Positions 45,783-55,720 of a DNA stretch of 64,000 bases are shown piece by piece (position 1 is the stretch's first letter; each line of letters begins with the position of its first letter). This stretch comes from Malaya genurostris (lineage: Eukaryota; Arthropoda; Insecta; Diptera; Culicidae): NCBI RefSeq assembly GCF_030247185.1, contig NC_080571.1, positions 67,556,172-67,620,171 of the forward strand, written 5' to 3'. Below the pieces are notes generated by a model. That model made no database searches, was not told where the DNA came from, and saw nothing but the letters and a program-made list of their open reading frames with translations. Both the position numbers and the translations under genes were made by a program.

Positions 45783-46722
45783 ATGAAGGTCTTCATTGTA
45801 CTAGCGCTGTGTGTGGCATCCGCATTGGCGGGCCTCGAGGAAGATCTTTGGTTGGAGAAAAACAGTGTGCGCCCTTCCGGCTTAGAAAGCTTCAAGGAGC
45901 CACGATATACAGGAAGAATCGTTGGTGGTAATGAAGTTGCTATCTCCAGTTTCCCGTATCAGTTGTCACTTCGTTCCAACGGTAATCACATCTGTGGAGC
46001 TTCGATTATCTCAAGCAACTGGGCTTTGTCGGCCGCACATTGCACTCATCCGACACCTGCTGTTAGCACGGTCTGTTTCCAAAGAACACGTTGAGAAATT
46101 GTACAGAAGTAATGAAATTTGCTCATAATTTTAGATTACTTTCCGCGGTGGAAGCGCCAATAGAAACAGTGGTGGAACCATCTTCCAGGCGGCTCAGATT
46201 GTGAACCATGGATCGTACAATCCAAACACTATCGATAACGATGTCTGTGTTATCCGAATCACAACGTCCTTCACCGGAACGAACATTTCTCCAATCACTA
46301 TCGTTCCAAGTGGAACCGGTATCGCTGCTGGTACTCGTAGTATCGTATCTGGATGGGGTCTGACAACCCCGGGTGGATCCTTACCGGTCAACTTGAGAGC
46401 CGTCGATATTCCTGTTGTTGCTCAAAGCACCTGCCAGAGTCAGTGGGGATCTGGAAGAATCACCGCAAAGTAAGTTATACAGTACATTTTTCAATTTGAC
46501 AGTGGAACGTAACGTTCTGAATTCAACAGCATGGTTTGCGCTGGAGAACCCGGTCGTGACTCCTGCAACGGAGATAGCGGTGGTCCGCTCGTTACCGGTG
46601 GGCGCCAATTCGGTATTGTATCCTGGGGTGCTACACAATGTGGCGGTAATCTGGCTGGAGTATATGCCAACATTGGTGCTAGTAGCATTCGTAACTTCAT
46701 CAGTTCGAATACCGGTGTTTAG
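45783..46722 (+). CDS. Trypsin-like serine protease 4, three exons
   Basis: Secreted S1 zymogen and close paralogue of protease 3. Exons 45783-46070, 46135-46469, 46530-46722 (288, 335, 193 nt, the same lengths as protease 3) give 271 residues; introns 64 and 60 bp, phases 0 and 2. Signal peptide MKVFIVLALCVASALAG, propeptide LEEDLWLEKNSVRP..., activation at TGR|IVGG. Triad: His in SAAHC, Asp in DNDVCVI, Ser in GDSGGP; Asp189 in GRDSCNGDSGGP, hence a trypsin pocket. The intron 1 donor is GTCTGT, a weak form. An upstream in-frame codon at 45747 lies before the probable transcription start, so ATG 45783 is preferred. Confidence 0.95.
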
Positions 46723-47157
46723 TGCGACAGACTGAAATGATTGTCAATACAATTATATGAAGTATAAAATCAGTTTTCTTCAGGAATGTTTCATGGATAT
46801 CCGAAAAATTTCCTTCATTGAGAACTACTGAAGTATTGGAAGATTTTCGTGGCGAAAATTTCGGGGAATTTAAAGACTGAAATTAAGATTGTTATCAAAT
46901 TAGAACATTTCTTCTGACGAATTCACTGCTGCATAAAGAATTCATTTACTTAGTATAGTCAAAGATTAGCTCAAGATGGAGCAGTCTGCGATTTCTCTTG
47001 TATCATTTCAGTAGTACTCCGCGATCAACTCGGTTCATTGTCAGTCTAATCATCATTTGAAACAAAAAAAAAAAAAACAGTATCTGATCGCTATATGCGT
47101 CGTAACTTTTTTTTGTTTGGAAAGATATAAAGTTACAGTATGAACGATATTGAATAA
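46723..47157. other. Intergenic downstream of protease 4
   Basis: No canonical AATAAA close to the stop; nothing recognised. A short poly(A) run is at 47065-47079. Confidence 0.4.
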
Positions 47158-49165
47158 TTACCTTTTTTTATATATATAAAAAATAGGTATAGAATTCGCT
47201 CAAACTTTCGAAAAATTTTCCGAGGCCCGGAGGGCCGAATGACATATACCAATCGATTCAGCTCGACGAACTGAGCAAATGTCTGTGTGTGTGTATGTGT
47301 GTGTGTGTGTATGTGTGTTGTCAACTAAGAGGTCGAGATCTCAGAGATGGCTGGACCGATTTTGATCAAACTAGTCGCAAATGAAAGGTCTCCCCGTCAC
47401 CCAAAACGCTATTGAATGGTTTTGAGATCGGATGTTTACTTTTTGAGTTATACAAAGTTTTATGTCAAAATTTTCAGTTTTTTGACAGTATCTGTCACAA
47501 TTGACCTTGAAAACAGAATATGTTTTCAGACTTAGATTCCGCACGGTAATCCAACAAGCCATAGATTGTTAAAATCCGTCCATTTTTAACGGAGATATCG
47601 AAATTTTTGTGTAAACGACTTTTCCCCCTATTCCGGCAGTAGAAGTTTTGAGCGCTGTATGACAAAGAAATGCTTGGGAGCAACGGAAAACACGATTTTT
47701 TATACTGTTACATACAATTGTATCTAAGTACCAAAAAGACTGTGTACAGCATCCTTTTTCATGACATTTAGCTTCGGACCGATTTTAGCACGGCTCGTTT
47801 TTGGCAACATAATCGTTCGAATATGACATATGTAAACCAGATGATATAAGCATTTTCGAGTTGAAAGTAATTCCATAATTAAATTGATTTAAACTACTTA
47901 CAGCAATAAATGCTGGAAGAACATAACATCCATATACCATTCGAATCAGTTCGTCGAGACCAGCAAATGCGTGTGCCCAAATAATTCCACTCAATTTTCT
48001 CGGAAAATTTCTTTTCTACAAATTCAGATTCATACGAAAATTCGTATGCTCCCAAACAAAGTTCCTGAATTATGTTTGGTTCTGACCTCTGGTTCCGGAA
48101 CTACAGGATGATATGTGAAACGAAATCAAAATTGTGTAACTCATTCTTCTCGTAGATGTCTGAACCGATCTAAGATTCAAATGAAATCTAAGAATCATCT
48201 AAGATTCAAATGAAATCTAAGAATCATCTAAGATGCAAATGAAAAGTTTCAAGATTCTATAAAATATCTTGCTCTTCAGTCAGATCCAACTTCCGGTTTC
48301 GGAGATACAGGGTGATTGGTATAAAAATGTCTATTCCACATATATTAATCAGGTTTATCGGGTTAGCAGATTTGGATAGTCGATAAAAATAAATTAACTT
48401 TTTTCAGTTTTAGTGGTATTCAGTTGTCGATTCAGAAGGAACCTAAAAATTTAATTCGTGCTATGATTTCTCAAAGATGTCTTCACTGATTTTCAAATAT
48501 TTTGAAACAAATGTAAACTATACAGCTACTCAGGTAAATTTATCTGACTTCGGCCATACCGATTTTAGAATTCCGGTTCCAGAATAAAATCGTTTCTCAA
48601 AGCTCAATCGTTTTCTCAAAAAAAGCCTGATCAAATTTCAGAAACAAAAATTCAAATTAAAATAAACTTATATACAAAATTAATTAATTTTATACATTCA
48701 CACAAAAATTAATTAATTTTATCCAATTATGACTTCCGGTTCTCGAATTACACGATGATGAACTTTTCAAATTCAAACCGATATAGAAGATGACAATCCC
48801 GAAAAGCTTCAAAGTTGGACTCAAAACTGTTGTTATTTATTCGTCATATGGCCATACGAATCGGTTTGGGTTATGCTAGTTCCTGAATACCGGCTCTGGA
48901 AGTACCTTAAATTACCGTAAACTCTAAACTGGAACTTACATATCATGGCATCTTTAATCGATTATCACACTTCTAGATTTAAATTCGATCCGATTTGCAG
49001 TTTCGACATTACAGAGTAATGAGTGATTAAAATCTCAAATTGCCACTTAAAACGACGGTCATTAAAATAATGTTATGAAAACTTAAACACCGAAGAATAT
49101 TCATACAAAAAACACATGCGGATTGATAAAAAAAGGTATCATCTCACTGCTATTTGGATTAAACA
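47158..49165 (+). repeat. Dispersed repeat family A, copy 3 (most complete)
   Basis: Starts 'ccttttttatatatataaaa', then 'ggcccggagggccgaatgac', a GT-rich tract (47284-47320) and all blocks present in copies 1 and 2 without large insertions. It ends at 'aaaaaaggtatcatctcact' (49129 onwards). A 25-bp phrase with 'ctaagaatcatctaag' is repeated three times at 48169-48243. Non-coding. Its second half lies within the segmental duplication. Confidence 0.85.
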
Positions 49166-50800
49166 CGTTTTTTGCCTTATATCCACTGTTTCTAAAAGTA
49201 AGAAAGCAAAAATTACTTAAATTTGTGGCTTAGAATTTATTTTATTTGGTTATTCAAAAGTTTGGCTAAAAGTCTTTTTTGTGCTTTGGGCACATAACCG
49301 ATTTCACTATTCTTTAGGTTTCGTCTTCGGCTCGTCAGTGCAGAGCAGTTCAAATTCAACTGCTTAGTGCAAAAACTTGGACGGTTAAATTTTAATCGCT
49401 AAGCAGACGTACAGTTGACGCTATTTGCGAAACACTTTTTTGTTGCGCCGAAGCGCATTGTCTATTCTGACGTCTCGAAGAAAACGGATAGGTGACTCAG
49501 ATTCATTTATTTTGTTTTTGTCTTATTCCACGAAGTTTGTTTGTTTCCTTTCCAACTTGTGTTGTTTCCATGACATTTTACCCGAACTTATTGACACTTA
49601 TTAACGAAGGGTCAATAGAATTACACTATTACTGAGCCTACTGAGCAATTCCAGAAATGCTTATCAGAGCATCAAATTCAACCTTCTCCGATTTAGATGA
49701 AACTTTGCACATGGCTTCAGTATGGCAAACCATAGAATGGAGAGGTCGATCCGACTCACGACTGATTTTTAAAAAGAGCGTATGTATTTATGCCTTTTAC
49801 CAAAATTGCCTTTTTCAAATCGTTGTAACTCGGAAACCGTTAATAGTACAAAAATGGCGTCAGGAAGAAGTTGTAGGGAATCGATTGGGCACTCTAAAAA
49901 TAATATACACTTAAAAAAATTTTAATATAATTAAGAATTATTCATGTACATGAAAATTATTTTGTAGAATACCACAGTATTATATATGATAGTATGATTA
50001 ATATGAGAAAGGCATCATTACACCACTAGGTGGATTAAAACAGGTTTTTATTGATTCGAACCACTGTGCGTCGTTGACGTTTGTTTGCAATGAGTGTGAA
50101 AAATTGAAATGATTTAATCCTCTAAGACCTAAGTTTACGCAAACTCCTAAAACCTTCGTTGTAGTTCTTGCTGTGACACAGTGTAGTCCCTAAGGATAAT
50201 ACTCCAAGTAGTTCTTGTATATTGGAACATCTCTTAAGCATTTTCATAGATTCAGACCATACTCAGAGAGTCCTCAGGCGCTAAAGTATCGGACGTAGTA
50301 GGATTGTTCATGTTATTTACACTAAAATCAAATGAAATTTAAAAACCTTGTTTCCTTCGAAAAAATTGATATATCGCGATGCTTTACGTGAAATTTAATT
50401 CACGTACACTTCGGCTCTGTGCGTAAATTGAGGTTCCAGTGTATGGTGCGTGTTTTGTTGATGGTTTTCTCTCATTGCACTCTCTCTCAGTGCACCTATA
50501 GAACGAAGCGAGATTGTCGATAACGAATTTCAACAACGGCTAGTCCACGTCATACCAATCTATGCGCGAACCTGTCGCTTCGTCGCAGCCGAAGAAAAAA
50601 AAATGTTCCCCATGGAATAATAGCGTGGTGGCTAGTAAATTCCGTTCACGCAGCCCAACTGGTTTCGGTTCCGAACCCCGCACATAGAGTTCGAAAGTTT
50701 TTCTGACTCGAAGAGGCGAAATACTTTAAAATTAAAGCCTCTATACTTGAAACAAAAAAAAACAAGTTCTATCGTAATGGGAATTGACTTCAATCTGTTG

Positions 50801-50847
50801 CGATACTGTTAGTATCGATACCAGAAGTATCGATACTAACAGTATCG
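50801..50847. repeat. Perfect hairpin, 21-bp arms, 5-base loop
   Basis: Arms 50801-50821 and 50827-50847 are exact complements, loop CAGAA. The stem contains several 'tatcgata' palindromes. An intact copy is at 58304-58350; in the other copy (55711-55720) the sequence stops 10 bases into the first arm, at an insertion. Confidence 0.95.
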
Positions 50848-52039
50848 CTCTGATGTGATATCGATACCAAAAATACCCGATTCTTCAAAAAAAAAGTAAT
50901 GATACCTCAAAGTATCGACTCGGACATACCTAATGGGACATAGTAATATTGAGTTCATCTGTGGTAGTGTAATTTCTCCCCTCGCACTGACAACTTCAAC
51001 GAGAGCTCTTCTCTTTTAAATATATACACTACTGTAGTAGAAAGTGTGCACGCATCATGAGTGCGCGTGTTTATTTTCTTTTACCTCTAGCACTGCATTG
51101 CACCAAAGTGCTAGAGCAGTGCTCTCAAACTCTTTGAGGTGGACGGAGATATTTTCACAAGCGTGTACACCGCTGTGAGCAACTGTGGTGTATGGTTTGC
51201 GTAGAAGAAGCGTGGGACGCGCAAAATCAGCAAAATAAAACAATTTATCGTTGAATTTTCGTTTTTCCTCGCAAGTTTATTATAGCAAGGCCAGGTCTAC
51301 TCTCTATTCATTGAAGTTCACAGAAGTGTTCGCTCACCATCACGCGCCAGTGATCACTTGGGTGTAGTTAGGCGAGAGTACGTGAGATCGATTCATGCGA
51401 AGAGAAAGTGGTTCTCTCGCACCAGCTTCTCACACACTCAAAGTCTGTTCAGCACACACTCAAAGTCTGTTCAGCACACACTCAAAGTCTGTCTAATGGA
51501 CACTGAGAAAAAGTGCGCTTTCCGTTTTGTGTGGAGCCCACCGAATGCATCCGCAGTGTAGAAATGAAACTTACACTGGTGTATCACTTTAGTGAAATGC
51601 CATCTATTACTACAGGAGAGATTCAAGAGCTCATATTGTTACCTCATATTGCAAAAAGAAAAAAAAAACAAATCTTTGAGAATAATGCAACTAAGATTTT
51701 GGAAATTGTTTTTTGCTTTTCTCATATAGAAAGATGATGCGATCACTGTGAAAACTGACTTTTGAACCAAAGCCCGGAGGCCCGAGTTTTATATACCATT
51801 CGAATCAGTTCGTCGAGTACGCAAAATGTCTGTTTGTATGCGTTTGTTCAACGTTTCTTTGCACCAACTTTCCTCGGAGATGGCTGAACTGATTTTCACA
51901 CCTAGATTCAAATGAAAAGTCTTGTGGTCCCTTACAAAATTCCTGGATTTTGTTTCGATCTGTCTTCCGTGCAAAAACAAATTGAAAATAAGAGCACCAA
52001 CTTTTATCGGAGATGGATGAACCGATTTTCACAATCTTA
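50848..52039. other. Non-coding part of duplication unit 1
   Basis: 51740-52040 holds reverse-oriented degenerate repeat units ('cattcgaatcagttcgtcga', 'gagatggctgaactgatttt'). Other open frames here show no domain. Confidence 0.4.
51433..51493. repeat. 22-bp tandem repeat, about 2.8 copies
   Basis: Unit cacactcaaagtctgttcag plus ca, period 22. The same array is at about 58935-58995 in unit 2. Confidence 0.9.
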
Positions 52040-52197
52040 TCAGGTGTACAACTTTCCGATAGGTGGATGTACCGGCTGAGGCTGGTTAAAATACATAGAT
52101 GATAATGCCTTTAAAGGGAGTGTGTACAGTGCCTAACGACTTGTCATCGCCGTTTCAGTGACAGTTGTTCTTGTTTTCGTATTATTCACGCTCGAAA

Positions 52198-52816
52198 ATG
52201 TCTGCTTATGTGCCAATTCTCGCCATTTGCGGGAAGTCGAAAAAAAAATGCAGCTGAAGCGCATCGAATGCTCTCAGAAACTTACGGTGATGCTGCTCTG
52301 AGTGGAAGAACGTGTCGGCAGTGGTTTCAAAGTTTTTAAAATGGTGATTTCGATGTCGAAGACAAACATGGCGGTGGAAGAGAAGAAACCTTCAAAGATG
52401 AACAACTAGAAGCTTTGCTTGATGAAGATTCGTGCCAAACCCAAGAAGAGCTTGCCGAATCGTTGGGAGTAAGTCAGCAAGCGATTTCAAAACGTCTCAA
52501 GGCCCTGGGCATGATTCAGAAAGAAGAAAACTGGGTGCCGTGCGAGTTGAAACCGAGGGACATCGAGCGCCGTCTATTTGTATGTGAGCAACAGCTTCAA
52601 AGACCAAATCGTAAGGGGGTTTTACATCGAATCGTAACCGGTGATGAAAAGTGGGTTCGATACGATAATCCTAAACGCAGAAAATCGTGGGGAAAGCCCG
52701 GGCATGCGATGGAAAAATCGATTGCTTCATGGATAGCGTCAAAAGAGGACTCCTTTTTCGAGCCGGGATCCGAAAATTACCGGAAAGATGGGAGAAAGTT
52801 GTCGACAATACTTTGA
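52198..52816 (+). pseudogene. Mariner transposase pseudogene (unit 1 copy)
   Basis: ATG 52198 begins MSAYVPILAICGKSKKKC; frameshifts follow, then ETYGDAALSG-type and RTCRQWFQSF text with a stop, then a clean frame from 52415 with QTQEELAESLGVSQQAISKR (helix-turn-helix), WVPCELKPRDIERR, VTGDEKWVRYDNPKRRKSWG (Asp1) and GKPGHAMEKSIASWIASKED. The jump from PGHA to IASWIASKE shows that the block with Asp2 and Asp3 was deleted. Ends at 52816. Mariner family, inactive. The lineage differs from the 11032 and 13114 fossils. Confidence 0.85.
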
Positions 52817-53230
52817 ATAATACATCTGTAGGCACTTTTTCGCAATAAAGCTTTTAATTTTGGAAAAACACGGAAGCATGTACAACTTTGATAGACCAAG
52901 TGAATTTTCTGAATTTCATCTGGATCTGACTTCTGGTTCCTGAATTGCAGGATTAAGAGTGTTGAACATTTCAAGCAGTGATACAGAACAGTGATGCAAA
53001 ACACGGAAAATGGGACGGACGACCAAACGTATCCATTCCGGCTATACAAATCCCCGGCTTCTGATACCGCAAGCATTGGAAATAATGGTCACAAACTCTA
53101 AAATGGAACGAACTCACTTTTCTCAGTGATAGTTTGGCCGATTTTTACAAACTCTAATGAAAAGTCTAATGATTCCATACGGAAATCTTAAATTTCATCC
53201 GCATCTGACTTCCGATTCCGGAATTACAGA

Positions 53231-55720
53231 AAAAAAATGTCTATTCCACATATATTAATCAGGTTTATCGGGTTAGCAGATTTGGATAGTCGATAAAAAT
53301 AAATTAACTTTTTTCAGTTTTAGTGGTATTCAGTTGTCGATTCAGAAGGAACCTAAAAATTTAATTCGTGCTATGATTTCTCAAAGATGTCTTCACTGAT
53401 TTTCAAATATTTTGAAACAAATTTAAACTATACAGCTACTCAGGTAAATTTATCTGACTTCGGCCATACCGATTTTAGAATTCCGGTTCCAGAATAAAAT
53501 CGTTTCTCAAAGCTCAATCGTTTTCTCAAAAAAGCCTGATCAAATTTCAGAAACAAAAATTCAAATTAAAATAAACTTATATACAAAATTAATTAATTTT
53601 ATACATACACACAAAAATTAATTAATTTTATCCAATTATGACTTCCGGTTCTCGAATTACACGATGATGAACTTTTCAAATTCAAACCGATATAGAAGAT
53701 GACAATCCCGAAAAGCTTCAAAGTTGGACTCAAAACTGTTGTTATTTATTCGTCATATGGCCATACGAATCGGTTTGGGTTATGCTAGTTCCTGAATACC
53801 GGCTCTGGAAGTACCTTAAATTACCGTAAACTCTAAACTGGAACTTACATATCATGGCATCTTTAATCGATTATCACACTTCTAGATTTAAATTCGATCC
53901 GATTTGCAGTTTCGACATTACAGAGTAATGAGTGATTAAAATCTCAAATTGCCACTTAAAACGACGGTCATTAAAATAATGTTATGAAAACTTAAACACC
54001 GAAGAATATTCATACAAAAAACACATGCGGATTGATAAAAAAAGGTATCATCTCACTGCTAGGTGGATTAAACACGTTTTTTGCCTTATATCCACTGTTT
54101 CTAAAAGTAAGAAAGCAAAAATTACTTAAATTTGTGGCTTAGAATTCATTTTATTTGGTTATTCAAAAGTTTGGCTAAAAGTCTTTTTTGTGCTTTGGGC
54201 ACATAACCGATTTCACTATTCTTTAGGTTTCGTCTTCGGCTCGTCAGTGCAGAGCAGTTCAAATTCAACTGCTTAGTGCAAAAACTTGGACGGTTAAATT
54301 TTAATCGCTAAGCAGACGTACAGTTGACGCTATTTGCGAAACACTTTTTTGTTGCGCCGAAGCGCATTGTCTATTCTGACGTCTCGAAGAAAACGGATAG
54401 GTGACTCAGATTCATTTATTTTGTTTTTGTCTTATTCCACGAAGTTTGTTTGTTTCCTTTCCAACTTGTGTTGTTTCCATGACATTTTACCCGAACTTAT
54501 TGACACTTATTAACGAAGGGTCAATAGAATTACACTATTACTGAGCCTACTGAGCAATTCCAGAAATGCTTATCAGAGCATCAAATTCAACCTTCTCCGA
54601 TTTAGATGAAACTTTGCACATGGCTTCAGTATGGCAAACCATAGAATGGAGAGGTCGATCCGACTCACGACTGATTTTTAAAAAGAGCGTATGTATTTAT
54701 GCCTTTTACCAAAATTGCCTTTTTCAAATCGTTGTAACTCGGAAACCGTTAATAGTACAAAAATGGCGTCAGGAAGAAGTTGTAGGGAATCGATTGGGCA
54801 CTCTAAAAATAATATACACTTAAAAAAATTTTAATATAATTAAGAATTATTCATGTACATGAAAATTATTTTGTAGAATACCACAGTATTATATATGATA
54901 GTATGATTAATATGAGAAAGGCATCATTACACCACTAGGTGGATTAAAACAGGTTTTTATTGATTCGAACCACTGTGCGTCGTTGACGTTTGTTTGCAAT
55001 GAGTGTGAAAAATTGAAATGATTTAATCCTCTAAGACCTAAGTTTACGCAAACTCCTAAAACCTTCGTTGTAGTTCTTGCTGTGACACAGTGTAGTCCCT
55101 AAGGATAATACTCCAAGTAGTTCTTGTATATTGGAACATCTCTTAAGCATTTTCATAGATTCAGACCATACTCAGAGAGTCCTCAGGCGCTAAAGTATCG
55201 GACGTAGTAGGATTGTTCATGTTATTTACACTAAAATCAAATGAAATTTAAAAACCTTGTTTCCTTCGAAAAAATTGATATATCGCGATGCTTTACGTGA
55301 AATTTAATTCACGTACACTTCGGCTCTGTGCGTAAATTGAGGTTCCAGTGTATGGTGCGTGTTTTGTTGATGGTTTTCTCTCATTGCACTCTCTCTCAGT
55401 GCACCTATAGAACGAAGCGAGATTGTCGATAACGAATTTCAACAACGGCTAGTCCACGTCATACCAATCTATGCGCGAACCTGTCGCTTCGTCGCAGCCG
55501 AAGAAAAAAAAATGTTCCCCATGGAATAATAGCGTGGTGGCTAGTAAATTCCGTTCACGCAGCCCAACTGGTTTCGGTTCCGAACCCCGCACATAGAGTT
55601 CGAAAGTTTTTCTGACTCGAAGAGGCGAAATACTTTAAAATTAAAGCCTCTATACTTGAAACAAAAAAAAAACAAGTTCTATCGTAATGGGAATTGACTT
55701 CAATCTGTTGCGATACTGTT
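53231..55720. repeat. Segmental duplication, unit 2 left part
   Basis: Matches 48323-50810. The junction with unit 1 at 53230/53231 is 'gaattacaga' joined to 'aaaaaaatgtctattcc', both within degenerate family A text. Ends abruptly in the hairpin arm at 55720, where the 2.45-kb insertion begins. Confidence 0.93.

Larger units (their letters stand above)
48323..53230. repeat. Segmental duplication, unit 1 (4.9 kb)
   Basis: Nearly identical to 53231-55720 (offset 4909) and 58172-60733 (offset about 7502), with only scattered single-base differences. It contains the second half of family A copy 3, a repeat end at 49920-50040, a hairpin (50801-50847), a 22-bp tandem repeat and a mariner fossil. 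The unit starts and ends within related 'gaattacag'-type repeats. Identical open frames (49657/54566, 51055/58557) are by-products of the duplication, not genes. Confidence 0.95.

Noticed and set aside
47284..47320. GT-rich tract as a regulatory element
   Set aside because: Same tract at 7194-7230 as part of repeat family A; it is a constituent microsatellite.
49657..49914. 85-codon frame present identically at 54566-54823
   Set aside because: Identity is explained by the segmental duplication; the sequence reads as part of a dispersed non-coding repeat.
51055..51243. Minus-strand frame conserved in both duplication units
   Set aside because: Conserved only because the duplication is recent; no domain or codon signal.
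51433..51493. CRISPR-like short repeat array
   Set aside because: Contiguous 22-bp tandem repeat without spacers, in a eukaryotic genome.
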